51,783 bases of DNA, from the NCBI GenBank assembly GCA_019746975.1, contig JAIERK010000112.1, positions 1 through 51,783 of the forward strand, in the 5' to 3' direction. Source of the DNA: Candidatus Obscuribacterales bacterium (lineage in GTDB: Bacteria > Cyanobacteriota > Vampirovibrionia > Obscuribacterales > Obscuribacteraceae). Under the pieces are notes generated by a model. The model was not told the DNA's origin. It worked only from the letters and a program-made list of their open reading frames with translations, and did no database searches. The translations under genes and the position numbers were made by a program. Positions 7,698-16,733 of this stretch are shown one piece after another. Position 1 is the first letter of the stretch, and each line of letters starts with the position of its first letter.

Positions 7698-7848
7698 AAT
7701 TTGGAATCACAACGGAATATATACGAAACCAATTAATTTACTGGCAATAAAAGCACTATATGTGGTGACTAACCGGGTAGGATGCGTCGTGTCGAGATCT
7801 TGACGAAGATTATTGCCAACTTTGTGATGAGTAGGATAGGTACAAGCG

Positions 7849-8439
7849 GTGACAAATTCGAATTCGAGCTCCTGGTGGCTATTCCCAATTCGTGGCTTGG
7901 TCTTGGAATCAGAAAGCGTTCCAGCGCAGAGCACGCCATTGTTGACCAACGCCGAATTATGGAGCAAAAAATACAGTCTCGAATTCCTAGAGCAATTCTC
8001 GTACCAAAACTCCGATTTCAAGGCTAAGTTTCAGTCGACGCCATTTGATTCTTTTATCGCTGTGTTGCATCGAAGTCCAGTCTATGACGCATCGGAGTTG
8101 CCCGCGTCTATTAATCATCTCAAATTGGCCAGGAAGTCGGCAATTAAGGCTTTAGCAGCATTGCACTTTGTAGTTATGTCGAATGCCTCGCCACAAAACC
8201 GATGCATACTGGCTGATTCTCTGCCAACATACTTGCGCTGGGACACGATAGCAGATAGGCAAAGTGATGAAGTTTTTCACTTCCTATCGTCCATGGATCT
8301 AGGCGAATCTGTGGTCCGTAGCCGCGCGCAGCTCATGGAGCAATTTAATGACCCACGACAGGCCGAACGCCGCTTGACAAAAGACTCCCGCACCATCTCG
8401 TCGAGCAGCATCGACTTCGACGACTCTGAGAATTTGTAG
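7849..8439 (+). CDS. Hypothetical protein, 196 aa
   Basis: Unrecognised soluble protein. The GTG at 7849 is the best start, with AGG 8 nt upstream. The first ~30 residues are poorly convincing, and the true start may lie further in. The middle is helical (SINHLKLARKSAIKALAALH), and the C-terminus is Ser/Asp-rich (SSSSIDFDDSENL) and probably disordered. It begins ~150 bp after the antitoxin, in the same direction, with no terminator seen between them, so read-through from the toxin-antitoxin operon is possible. The stop codon lies within an imperfect palindrome (8436-8457). Confidence 0.6.
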   Translation: MTNSNSSSWWLFPIRGLVLESESVPAQSTPLLTNAELWSKKYSLEFLEQFSYQNSDFKAKFQSTPFDSFIAVLHRSPVYDASELPASINHLKLARKSAIKALAALHFVVMSNASPQNRCILADSLPTYLRWDTIADRQSDEVFHFLSSMDLGESVVRSRAQLMEQFNDPRQAERRLTKDSRTISSSSIDFDDSENL

Positions 8440-8457
8440 GCGCAGACATCTGCCTAC
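8436..8457. repeat. Imperfect palindrome at gene end
   Basis: GTAGGC and GCCTAC flank GCAGACATCT; an alternative pairing uses GTAG/CTAC plus GCAGA/TCTGC with a 2-nt loop. It overlaps the stop codon of the 7849-8439 gene. No T-tract follows. A related GTAGGCAG-containing sequence occurs on the minus strand near 5593-5608. Confidence 0.4.
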
Positions 8458-8636
8458 CTGATTTCTATAATTAGATTCGGTGCAAAGCATGCGAAATACG
8501 TAGAACTATCAGCAGTGACGCTCTTAGCAACTTTTTCCGGATGATGCCCACTTAGGGTTAAAGCCGTCGGAGGTTTAAGTTGACACTAAAACTTAGCACA
8601 CCTTATGCTGGTTGGTAGGATGCGAGTTTTGCTCAC

Positions 8637-9911
8637 ATGATGGGGCGAATACCTTTGGACGCAATTCGGACAAAACAAATAATTCCAGCCCTTCTTGGGA
8701 CTTTCGTTTTTGGGCAAATGGCGCTGGCGTCCAATAGCAGTGATTCATTATTAATCATGAGCCGACCCGGACGGAATGCGGACCAGTTCAAAGAACGGCT
8801 CAAAAATCGCGGTCTTACGATCGTGCGCGAAGTAAAATGCAAGAAGGCATCATTCTCTGTTTTCGAAGTTCAGCCACGGTCCGGTACTGCCAATGTCGCA
8901 TTAAAAGTGCTCCAGGCATCTGGAGATGTGGCCCTGGATTCGGCAGAACTTAAGTTTAAATCCGTCTTTCAGCAGTGTGTCCCTACAATCAGCGATCCAA
9001 ATTACCCAGGACAGTCCTACTTGCAATCGATGAAGTACAGCGAGATGGACTGTATCCTCGATGCCTTTTCCGTTACTCAGGTGATTAAGCCTCGAGTCAC
9101 CTTAATCGACAGCGGGATAAAACCAATCGCAGGCGAACTGGTCGACGTTCGACAGTTCAATTTCTACAACGGAGCTAAAGGAGTCGAGGAAGCTCCGTTC
9201 GATCCATCGCCAAACACGCATGGAACCTCTGTCTCCTCGGTAGCCGCCAGCACTACCAATAACGCCACCTTTCTCGCCAGTGCCAGCTCTCATGATCAGT
9301 CCGTCAAGATCACGATGTGCAGAACCACCGATGGTACCGCACTTAATACCGCAGATATTGTCGACGCTATGACTTGGTGCATCGATCACCAGAGCGAAAG
9401 GGGTGGTCCAGGCGTGATCAATCTGAGCATTAATGCGGCGCCGCCGAACAGTTTCAACGCATCACCCGTGATTCAAGGAATTGCAAAGGCAGCTTCAAAG
9501 GAAGGCGATCTATTCGTAAATGGGGCTGGTAACTTCAATGTGTTGGACGCAAGCAAACCCACAAAGAGTTTTCGAGTGATTGTCGGTCTCGATGAAAATG
9601 ACCATCGCTGGGTTGATGGTGTTGACCCGAACAAGGGCTCCGTCTTCGGAAACTTCGAGGCCGCATGTCCATGCACCAATATCCTTTTTCTAACGGGCGG
9701 TACTCCGACGACGACTTCATCAAGCACTGGCACGTCGCTCGCGACGCCCATGTGGTCTAGTGCCATAGCATTGCTAATGAGTCTTAATCCGAAGCTTGAT
9801 GCACCAAAAGCGGACAAATTACTCTTGAAAACAGGAACAAAAACTAGCGATGGATACGTAAAACCAGACCTGCGAGCCGCTGTTATCGGAGCACTGAAGT
9901 TAAAGCCGTAG
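8637..9911 (+). CDS. Exported subtilisin-family (S8) serine protease
   Basis: 424-residue secreted peptidase. An N-terminal hydrophobic signal-like segment (about residues 14-31, ending MALA-S) is followed by a ~90-residue region resembling an I9-type propeptide (SLLIMSRPGRNADQF, then GLTIVREV). The catalytic residues are clear: Asp158 in VTLIDSGIKP, His195 in NTHGTSVSS, oxyanion Asn299 in VNGAGNF and nucleophile Ser367 in GTSLATPMW. Length and order fit a compact S8 protease without C-terminal accessory domains. The start is the ATG at 8637 (ATGATG); no strong Shine-Dalgarno is visible, and a short frame (8620, MRVLLT-stop) overlaps it by ATGA, which could couple translation. Genes on either side are unrelated, so it seems monocistronic. 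Substrate unknown. Confidence 0.93.
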   Translation: MMGRIPLDAIRTKQIIPALLGTFVFGQMALASNSSDSLLIMSRPGRNADQFKERLKNRGLTIVREVKCKKASFSVFEVQPRSGTANVALKVLQASGDVALDSAELKFKSVFQQCVPTISDPNYPGQSYLQSMKYSEMDCILDAFSVTQVIKPRVTLIDSGIKPIAGELVDVRQFNFYNGAKGVEEAPFDPSPNTHGTSVSSVAASTTNNATFLASASSHDQSVKITMCRTTDGTALNTADIVDAMTWCIDHQSERGGPGVINLSINAAPPNSFNASPVIQGIAKAASKEGDLFVNGAGNFNVLDASKPTKSFRVIVGLDENDHRWVDGVDPNKGSVFGNFEAACPCTNILFLTGGTPTTTSSSTGTSLATPMWSSAIALLMSLNPKLDAPKADKLLLKTGTKTSDGYVKPDLRAAVIGALKLKP

Positions 9912-10331
9912 ACGTAAAGCTGGCCGGAAAGAACGACGTTGCTACTTCTATTATTATTCTGCGTTATCCTCATCAATGATTTCGCTGCGGCTGGTGCTGG
10001 CTATGAAAGGGATGCTCGTCAGCAATTCGCACTTCTTCACCGCGAAGCCGTTTGGCAAATTTGAATGCTATTTGCCATCGGGGCCGATGTTGTATTGATC
10101 GGTTGTTTCGCAGTCGTTCGTGGCCACGGCGGCGGCTTGTGAAAATCGATAAAATGAAATTTGCGGGCACGTCCGGTCACCATACGATGCAATTCGACGA
10201 TTCAAAGGAAACGAGAGCCTCCTCACACGCAACTGGAGTTCGCGGGAAGCGGGATGGGCAGACCTCCGAGGAAGACTGCTGTTGGGTTGGCGGGGTATGG
10301 TTCCAATGACCCACGAAAGCAGCTCTCAACG
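9912..10331. other. Intergenic stretch without a convincing gene
   Basis: About 420 bp. A minus-strand frame (9973-10170) reads Arg-rich with AKRLRGEEVRIADEHP near its end, which could be a worn gene fragment, but it has no ribosome binding site and no recognisable family. No hairpin with a T-tract is seen behind the protease gene. Confidence 0.4.
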
Positions 10332-10478
10332 ATGGAATTCGAGTGGAACAACTGCGATGACTTCGATCTTGATGCTGTTTTTCAATCATTTTTCGAAGGC
10401 GTAGACAGTCACAAAGACGGTTCCAAAATTTGGAACGAGTGTCTTGACGAAATCAATTTGAGATTTCTCAGAAGTTAG
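10332..10478 (+). CDS. Small acidic hypothetical protein
   Basis: A 48-residue frame starting at ATG 10332: MEFEWNNCDDFDLDAVF, then an amphipathic stretch ending EINLRFLRS. Its composition is protein-like (acidic, with regularly spaced Phe/Leu), but it lacks a clear Shine-Dalgarno and no family is recognised. The same frame is open back to 10161 with unconvincing sequence. It is convergent with the DUF4272 gene, ending 13 bp before that gene's stop. Confidence 0.35.
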   Translation: MEFEWNNCDDFDLDAVFQSFFEGVDSHKDGSKIWNECLDEINLRFLRS

Positions 10479-10491
10479 AGGGGGAAAGGAA

Positions 10492-11124
10492 CTAAGTGTT
10501 GAGATCGGTGTCTTCCCAATCGCATCCTGGTGTCAGGCTCCAGGTCAGGGCATGGCGTCTCTCTTGAATCACGCCGCCATTCATCACGGCATGAAATCCA
10601 TCGGGAGCGGTCTTTCCACCTAGTCGAGCGCTCACTGCCGCGTTGTGCGCACAGTAGAAAAGATCTTCCAATTCAACCACTTCATCGACAGACCGAGGTT
10701 TTGTCTCGGAAAATCTAGCCATAAAATCGCCGAGCATAGCGTCGATAACTGCGTCTGGAATTATCGTCCCATCGAAGTCTGGCTGCATGTTAAAGCCCAG
10801 TACCCATGCGAGAGGCCACATATTTTCCAATTTCCAGCCAATGTTATAGCTGAATTCCTCGATGGCATGCTTTTGCTCGAGGTGAAGGATGGCGCGTTCG
10901 TCCTCCGTGAACCACCGTGCTAGCTGCTCAATCATTGCGGTGTCGGGTCGATCGCGCCCAGACGCCCAGTTGAAAACAGCTTCCATTGCGAGGAATCTCG
11001 ACAGAATTTCATCCGTCGACCGGAGCAAAGGCGGTGTATCGTTGACGGGAAGGGACGGTGCGACTGTAAAGCCTTTTTCCGAAAGTAGAGAAAGGTTTTT
11101 CGCTCTGATTTCGGTGAGTATCAT
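10492..11124 (-). CDS. DUF4272-family protein
   Basis: 210 residues from the ATG at 11124, supported by AGAGGAG 6 nt upstream; the frame is open to 11238, but that extension lacks protein character. The C-terminal two thirds match DUF4272: ENMWPLAWVLGF in the middle, VELEDLFYCAHNAAVSAR and then GGVIQERRHALTW and DWEDTDLNT at the end. This family is usually cytosolic, uncharacterised, and often found near toxin or immunity genes, but nothing in this neighbourhood indicates its role. It is convergent with a 48-residue plus-strand frame and follows the ABC importer operon on the same strand with a 354-bp gap. Confidence 0.85.
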   Translation of the reverse strand: MILTEIRAKNLSLLSEKGFTVAPSLPVNDTPPLLRSTDEILSRFLAMEAVFNWASGRDRPDTAMIEQLARWFTEDERAILHLEQKHAIEEFSYNIGWKLENMWPLAWVLGFNMQPDFDGTIIPDAVIDAMLGDFMARFSETKPRSVDEVVELEDLFYCAHNAAVSARLGGKTAPDGFHAVMNGGVIQERRHALTWSLTPGCDWEDTDLNT

Positions 11125-11478
11125 AGCAACTCCTCTAATCGAACTCGATCGAGAACTATACCGCAACAAATCGGAAAATGCATCATCGAAATGCCAAACA
11201 TCTCTGTTTTTCGTAGGTTCGGTCCGCGCCCAACACACTTCCGTCTCAGGTTTTCCAGTAGGGTTCGAATCAGTGAGCGACTGCCAATCACCACTGTTCT
11301 ACTGCGATTCAATTTTTTTGTGCAGCTGCTGCAGATATTCATCGCTCATCGGACCGGTTCAATTGCGAGGTCTACTTCAGTCCTAGATCAACGCGCAGCC
11401 TCTGATACAACCCCTTCCGGTCTGGCTTCTTAATCCTGTTCGGCTGCTGGAGGTTGGATCTCTTTCCCAGGTGAAGAC
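11125..11478. other. Intergenic stretch between ABC operon and DUF4272 gene
   Basis: No gene is supported. A minus-strand frame overlapping the permease 3' end and ending near 11390 reads basic (KKPDRKGLYQRLRVDLGLK) but has no start signal. No terminator with a T-tract is visible after the permease. Confidence 0.4.
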
Positions 11479-12276
11479 TCAATTCGATCGCCAGGGCAAG
11501 AGACGTCGTTCAATTTGTTCGACCACGGACGTCAGTAGAAGAGCAAGAACCACCAGTGTGAATACTCCGGCGATGACAGTAGCCATATCGTAGAGTCCGG
11601 AGGCTCTGACTATCATGTATCCCAGACCTTGTTCCGCCGAGATAAACTCACCGATAAATGCGCCAAGTAGTGCCAATCCGATATTGAGCTTCATGGCATT
11701 GACGACCCAGATAAGAGAGGATGGCAGAATGACTGTCCGGAATGTCTGAAGCCTACTGGCGCCGAAGACCTGCATCAGACGCAAGAATCGCGGTTCTGCT
11801 GACATGGCTCCTTGATATGACTGAACAATTGCGACAACTACTGTCGATAGAAATGCAAGGGCGATTTTGGAAACAATACCGATGCCGAACCAGGCGATAA
11901 TCATGGGGGCGAGAGCAAAGATTGGAATAGACCCTAGTGCTGTAATGTATGGCTTTGCGACCGTCGAAACCAGTCTCGAATACCATAACGAAAGACCAAT
12001 TACCGCACCGCATGTAGTGCCGAGCACAAATCCCGTGAGCGCCTCCATCAGAGTGACGGCTGAGTGACGCACCAAATCGCCGCTGACAATCAAGGTCGTG
12101 AAAGCGCTGTAAACCTTCTCGGGACTCGAGAATATAAATTGGCGCTGAGAGTCCGAAATCGTATATAACTGCCAGGCAACTAGGAATACGATTAGTGGCA
12201 CCGGATATAGCATCATAGTTACTGCACGTTGGCTTTGCACTGCAGCGACGGTTCTGGGACTATTTAAATTTTTCAT
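11479..12276 (-). CDS. NitT/TauT-type ABC transporter permease
   Basis: Inner-membrane subunit of an ABC importer of the nitrate/sulfonate/thiamine-precursor class (BPD_transp_1, SsuC/TauC-like). 265 residues with about six membrane segments, starting with MMLYPVPLIVFLVAWQLY near residue 20. The EAA-type cytoplasmic loop is visible as FLRLMQVFGASRLQTFRTVI followed by LPSSLIWVVNAMKL, matching the family's G-A-S-x-x-x-x-F-x-x-V-x-L-P-x-S pattern. Its ATG overlaps the ATPase stop (ATGA-type overlap, 4 bp), so the two are translationally coupled. Third gene of the operon. The substrate cannot be read from the sequence. Confidence 0.93.
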   Translation of the reverse strand: MKNLNSPRTVAAVQSQRAVTMMLYPVPLIVFLVAWQLYTISDSQRQFIFSSPEKVYSAFTTLIVSGDLVRHSAVTLMEALTGFVLGTTCGAVIGLSLWYSRLVSTVAKPYITALGSIPIFALAPMIIAWFGIGIVSKIALAFLSTVVVAIVQSYQGAMSAEPRFLRLMQVFGASRLQTFRTVILPSSLIWVVNAMKLNIGLALLGAFIGEFISAEQGLGYMIVRASGLYDMATVIAGVFTLVVLALLLTSVVEQIERRLLPWRSN

Positions 12277-13064
12277 TGCGAGATCACCGCCTTAAGCTTC
12301 GCCCATATCAGGCGGTAATGCTCACCAAACTCAGCTACACCCCTTATGCTCTCCGGATCGCGTTGGCAATAATCGAAGGTCACCGAGATGTCCGCTTCGA
12401 TGGTGCCGTTATTGTTCAGTATTATCACTCGATCAGACAAAGCAATTGCTTCTTCGATATCATGCGTCACGAGCACAGCGGCTCTATAAGTGTCTTTTAT
12501 AAAACGATAGAATTCGCCCTCCAAACGAAGTTTGGTGCAGAAGTCCAGCGCTGAAAATGGTTCGTCCAGAAGGAGTAGTTGTGGATTGAAGAGAAGAGAT
12601 TGAATGATACTGACCCGTTGCCTCATTCCCCCAGAAAGTTGAGTCGGATACATCTCCAGAATATTTTCGCTTAGGTGAAACCGACTGAGTAAGTCCATCA
12701 AACTAACTTGCCATTGTTGATGGGGAACTTTGCCTATTTCCTGTGCGAGCGCCAGATTTGCCTTCACGGTACGCCACGGCATCAAAGCGTCTTCTTGAAA
12801 TATATAACCAATATTGCATCGACTTTTATCGTGATTGATACTGATCTCACCTGCGATCGGCTTCATTAGTCCGGCAATCAGGTTCAATCGAGTGCTCTTC
12901 CCGCAACCGCTTTTCCCGAGAACAGAGATGATCTCTCCTGCTCTCACCGAAAGGGAGATATCGTTAAGGACGGGTAGGGAAGCATCTTTCTGGTAGCTAA
13001 ATTTCAAACCAGAGATGGTCAGTGCTTTTTTTGGTGCTCTAAAATATAAATTGCTTGTGACCAT
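12273..13064 (-). CDS. NitT/TauT-type ABC transporter ATPase
   Basis: Energises the adjacent permease. All motifs are present in 263 residues: Walker A GKSGCGKST (50-58), Q-loop Gln90 in YIFQEDALMPW, signature LSGGMRQR (143-150), Walker B LLLLDE (163-168) and the switch His201 in VTHDIEEAI. DALMPW is typical of SsuB/TauB/NrtD ATPases. One oddity is Arg59 directly after Walker A (GKSTRLN) where Leu or Thr is usual. The ATG at 13064 has TTAGGA 8 nt upstream. The gene lies 51 bp after the lipoprotein gene and overlaps the permease start. Confidence 0.95.
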   Translation of the reverse strand: MVTSNLYFRAPKKALTISGLKFSYQKDASLPVLNDISLSVRAGEIISVLGKSGCGKSTRLNLIAGLMKPIAGEISINHDKSRCNIGYIFQEDALMPWRTVKANLALAQEIGKVPHQQWQVSLMDLLSRFHLSENILEMYPTQLSGGMRQRVSIIQSLLFNPQLLLLDEPFSALDFCTKLRLEGEFYRFIKDTYRAAVLVTHDIEEAIALSDRVIILNNNGTIEADISVTFDYCQRDPESIRGVAEFGEHYRLIWAKLKAVISQ

Positions 13065-13115
13065 ATTTGCTTCCTAATTTGTGAGAAAAGCTGTTTTTGT
13101 ATCTGTCTGATAGTT

Positions 13116-14192
13116 CTAAGGTTGGTCCCCGCTTGCTTCCGTGTGCGACTTCTTGTCGGCTGCGGGCAATGTATTGGCGGTGATGGCGGCATCAACGAAA
13201 GTCATATCGACGTTGTCCCCGTACTTGCCATCGGACTTTAGATCACCAAGATCCTTTCTCAGTGCAATGGCGTTGTCCCAAGCCTGCTCTGGCAATGTCG
13301 GACTGTTGGGTATTGTCCCCGACTCACGAAGCCTGGCTAGTGCATCTTTTACGACTTCCGGCTTGACGTCAGGGAACTCCTCTTTGGCTACCTCGACTGC
13401 ACCATCGAAGTCCTCGTGTATGTACGTCATCGCCTCTTGTAGAGCCGTGACACAAGATTTGATTTGCTCCGGGTGCTCTTGTGCAAACCTCTCCGAGACC
13501 TCTAACCCCGTGAAAGCGAAATCACCAAGCAGGTCTTTCGGACTATAAACAACATGTCCGCCTTCTCCCACAACGATTGATACCGTCGGTTCTATCTCAA
13601 GCGCCATGTCAGCTTGTTTGGATTTCATCAGCGCCGGCAATGTGCCGAACGCTCCCTGCACGATGCTAGCCTTTTCCGCCTTTCCATCGGCAAGAATCTT
13701 TTTCATGACGGCGTAACAGGTGGAAGGTGCCGAATATGCTGCACAGCGGTAGTTATTAAACTCTTCCGGCTTTGTGATTTGGCCGATATCCTTATTAAAT
13801 GTCACCACCCAGAACGGTACGCCTCGGACCACTGCCGCCACTACCTTGCCTTTCTGTCCGTGCTCCCTGGCTATAGCAACGAAGGTTGGGTCTGATACTC
13901 CGAACTGTGCGTTGCCGGTCGCCACGGCCGTGAATGTTTTTTCGTCGCCGCCGGTACTGACCAGGGAGACGTCCAGACCGTTCTTTTTGAAAAATCCTTT
14001 TCGCATAGCCACATAGAGCGGCATGTAGAGGAAGACGTGACCATACTGTGCAATCGTCACCGGCACGGACGCTGTCGAGGTAGACGTCGATGCCGATGTC
14101 CCGGACGATTTGGTGTCGGTGCTATCCGATTGTGTAGCACAGCCAGACAATATGAGCATTCCGGCTAGCAGAACGCAGACTTGTTTGTTCAT
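13116..14192 (-). CDS. ABC importer substrate-binding lipoprotein (NMT1/SsuA-like)
   Basis: Periplasmic ligand-binding component. The start is the ATG at 14192 with GGAAAG 6 nt upstream (the frame runs back to 14270 without signals), giving 358 residues. The lipoprotein signal ends in a lipobox L-S-G-C with Cys18, followed by a Ser/Thr/Asp-rich linker. The mature part has the NMT1/SsuA pattern: YGHVFLYMPLYVAMRKGFF (strand and helix of lobe 1), STGGDEKTFTAVATGNAQFG, then a hinge and APSTCYAVMKKIL, and QADMALEIEPTVSIV in lobe 2. First gene of the three-gene importer operon. Relatives bind nitrate, taurine/sulfonates or pyrimidine precursors of thiamine; no riboswitch or biosynthetic neighbour narrows it. 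Confidence 0.92.
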   Translation of the reverse strand: MNKQVCVLLAGMLILSGCATQSDSTDTKSSGTSASTSTSTASVPVTIAQYGHVFLYMPLYVAMRKGFFKKNGLDVSLVSTGGDEKTFTAVATGNAQFGVSDPTFVAIAREHGQKGKVVAAVVRGVPFWVVTFNKDIGQITKPEEFNNYRCAAYSAPSTCYAVMKKILADGKAEKASIVQGAFGTLPALMKSKQADMALEIEPTVSIVVGEGGHVVYSPKDLLGDFAFTGLEVSERFAQEHPEQIKSCVTALQEAMTYIHEDFDGAVEVAKEEFPDVKPEVVKDALARLRESGTIPNSPTLPEQAWDNAIALRKDLGDLKSDGKYGDNVDMTFVDAAITANTLPAADKKSHTEASGDQP

Positions 14193-14271
14193 TCTTTCTT
14201 TCCAATGGCTTGAGTACCAGGCTAATGTATGGAGCGGTACCTGACAATGGGAAAAACCGTCAAAGCGCAAT

Positions 14272-14760
14272 GTGTCACCGATAGACCTGATTCCATCCGA
14301 AACCGCGAAACACGATTCTCATTCGTGTTTTGAAAGTAAGTGTGGAGAACCGTGTGTGCAAAAATCGCCATTGCTTTTAATCCGAGGGCATTCACTATCG
14401 CTTGACAACGAAGTTGTACTGCCTTTTCGCGAAATCTCTGTTAATGGTGGTGGCGGAGAGCTCACGGCATTCGAACGAGTAAGGAAGAGAAAAACAAGTT
14501 GTAACTGCCACCAATCAGGATGGCACTACTATTCTAGCTTTTGAGTATTTTCAACTGACAGATCCTTTCGATTCGACCGACAAGGACGGAAAGTTTGCCT
14601 CCATTTCCATTAGCGGAACTATCGAATCGATAGTTCCCAATCCAAATAACTCCAGGGCCATTGTTATGCGGGTCTATTTTTCCAATTGCATCGTTACCAT
14701 GAAGTCGGGATATGAAAAGCGCTCTATTAATCTGCTGTCCGTTGTTGCGCCGTCAATTAC
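14272..14760 (+). pseudogene. Likely gene remnant truncated by the histidine kinase gene
   Basis: Two plus-strand frames look like consecutive parts of one protein. The first (from about 14430) reads PFREISVNGGGGELTAFERV. The second, open after a TAA, reads EKQVVTATNQDGTTILAFEY, then FQLTDPFDSTDKDGKFASIS, SGTIESIVPNPNNSRAIVM and LLSVVAPSITPVVVSARLQ. The latter has alternating strand-like composition of an exported beta-rich protein, but it runs straight into the 3' end of the convergent kinase gene without a stop. There is no start signal. I read it as a frameshifted, 3'-truncated relic; function unknown. Confidence 0.35.
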
Positions 14761-16574
14761 ACCAGTGGTGGTGTCAGCTCGGTTGCAGGCGAATTCATCG
14801 GTATCTCTAGCCAAAAAGTACTGCCTTGACCTTCGACGCTCTCGACCCCTACACTTCCTGCATGAGCTTCCGCGAGAATTTTGCAAATCGCGAGTCCCAG
14901 CCCGGTGCCCACCTTAGAGTCTTTGTCGTAGACTTGTTTGAATCGATCGAAAACGTGATCGATGCTCGTCGGCGGAATTCCTCTGCCTTGATCGATAACG
15001 CTGAATCGGCAACGCTCATTGGCGACTTCAGTTACAACTCTAATCTGCGAGTGTGAGTCAGAATACTTAATTGCATTGGACAGGAAGTTTACCAGTATCT
15101 GACTGATTTTATCTGGATCGCAGTTGATATCTCGATCCTGGGATGATTCGACGATCTCGATCTCCTTCTTCTCGGCGAGGTGAATTACTGCACCGATTGA
15201 TTGCTCTACAATTGCTTCCGTAGAGGTGAACTGCTTGTGTAGGACAACTTGCCCTGTGTCTGCTTTGGCGAGATCAAGTATGTCTCTAGTCAATCGAATC
15301 AATCTCGCTGATTCGCCCTGTGCGATATGAAGGTATTTCTGAGCTGTCTCCGAGACATCCTCTGGAATCTGCAGACGCAACATCTCCAGACAGACTCCGA
15401 TTGATGTAAGAGGAGTTTGCAAGTCATGACTGACCATCGAAAGAAATTCCTGCTTCATACGCTCTATTTCTTCCCGCGCGCTTACATCTACAAGGGCGAT
15501 CAAAAACTTTTTTTCACCCTTGAGAATGAATTTACTGCTCGTTAGCTCCACCGGGAGCATTCCTGAGTCGGAGCGTATAAGGTGATAGCCGCCATTCTTC
15601 GGAATGGTATCAGTCCTCACAGTATCTTGAGCGCTAGAGTCTTTAGCCACGAGAAGATCTGAAATATTTGCAACGAGACTTTGTGGGTTCTCACAACCAA
15701 TCATTACCAACGCAGTTGGATTTATCGATTCGATTCGGCCATTTTCGCCACATGCAATCAGTCCGCTCGGCATGTATGCAAACATTGCGCGGTCCTTCTC
15801 TGTGCTATCTTCCAGGTCTTGTACCAGTGTTCTGAATGATTCATCGAGGGTTGTGATTTCGTCTTTTCCAGTTTCTGGTGGATTGAGCGGCTCACGTTTT
15901 CCGAAACGCAAGAAATTGTCGATCAGGATCTCGATGCGTCGCGATACTGTTCTGTTGAATCCAAGAACTGCAATCGTCAGACCGGTGAAGTTTAGAAAGA
16001 ACATCCCTCCTATGAGGTAAAGGAATTTTATCTCTCTGTCGCGGTCGAGCTCCTTCAGCTTGTCTGATTTCAAAGAATGATGTTCCGTGACGTGAAACAA
16101 AAACTCCAGGGTGTCATGTAGATGTCCGCGCAGTCCTTTTGTGGATTCGTTCTTAAACAAGTACAGCACTGATAAATCGTAATTCCCATCGTGAATCGAT
16201 TTGCCCATGGTCTCGACCTCGTTGCGCACGTAGTCAAAACCTTTTCGAGATAACTCGATGTACTTGTAGTCTTCGCTGTTTTTCTTTACTTCGCCGGCAA
16301 TGCTCTCGAATTCGTCAATCAGTGTCTTCGTTTTTTTCAAATACTCATCGTCCACCGGTGATTTACCGGTCCCAATCGAAAGGACGAAATTGGACATCCA
16401 GTCCTGAATCCCTCTCTGTAGGGCAACGACCTTCTGTGAGATGACGACGGAGTGTCGAGCTTCATCGACTTTCGCCTGAGATTCGCTGAATTCCTTCAAG
16501 ACTACAAGGAAGATAGCCGATTGAAACACAAACACCGCTACCAGGAAGGCAATGCATCGATGCAGAAGTTTCAT
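14757..16574 (-). CDS. Membrane sensor histidine kinase (PAS, HisKA, HATPase_c)
   Basis: 605-residue inner-membrane sensor. TM1 is about residues 8-27, followed by a ~155-residue extracytoplasmic sensor region that looks all-helical (CHASE3/four-helix-bundle-like). TM2 is about 184-205, then a HAMP-like linker and a PAS-like segment (~260-370, YMPSGLIACGENGRIESINP). The HisKA phospho-acceptor is His383 in MVSHDLQTPLTS. The ATPase domain shows the N box (NFLSNAIKYS), G1 (DQGRGIP), F box (VFDRFKQ) and G2 (GTGLGLAI), so it should be active. It is divergent from the OmpR-type regulator at 16734, with 160 bp between starts, making that regulator its probable partner. The signal is unknown. Confidence 0.94.
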   Translation of the reverse strand: MKLLHRCIAFLVAVFVFQSAIFLVVLKEFSESQAKVDEARHSVVISQKVVALQRGIQDWMSNFVLSIGTGKSPVDDEYLKKTKTLIDEFESIAGEVKKNSEDYKYIELSRKGFDYVRNEVETMGKSIHDGNYDLSVLYLFKNESTKGLRGHLHDTLEFLFHVTEHHSLKSDKLKELDRDREIKFLYLIGGMFFLNFTGLTIAVLGFNRTVSRRIEILIDNFLRFGKREPLNPPETGKDEITTLDESFRTLVQDLEDSTEKDRAMFAYMPSGLIACGENGRIESINPTALVMIGCENPQSLVANISDLLVAKDSSAQDTVRTDTIPKNGGYHLIRSDSGMLPVELTSSKFILKGEKKFLIALVDVSAREEIERMKQEFLSMVSHDLQTPLTSIGVCLEMLRLQIPEDVSETAQKYLHIAQGESARLIRLTRDILDLAKADTGQVVLHKQFTSTEAIVEQSIGAVIHLAEKKEIEIVESSQDRDINCDPDKISQILVNFLSNAIKYSDSHSQIRVVTEVANERCRFSVIDQGRGIPPTSIDHVFDRFKQVYDKDSKVGTGLGLAICKILAEAHAGSVGVESVEGQGSTFWLEIPMNSPATELTPPLV

Positions 16575-16733
16575 ACAACAGCTACCATCATTGACTGAAT
16601 TTCTTATTCCACGGAATCAGAATTTCGCTTCTTAGTAGAGACATTCAGGCATTCATGGCTAGCCGCCCCTGCTCGACTTTTTATCGTCTTGAAGCCCCGA
16701 TATTGGGTATATGTGAAGACTGGAGGATCAGAA

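Noticed and set aside
9973..10170. Arg-rich minus-strand frame as a gene
   Set aside because: No ribosome site or family; at most a worn fragment, so only noted in the intergenic entry.
13116..14192. Thiamine-precursor (HMP) importer assignment
   Set aside because: The substrate-binding protein fits NMT1/SsuA broadly, but no thiamine riboswitch or thi gene is seen, so the substrate is left open.
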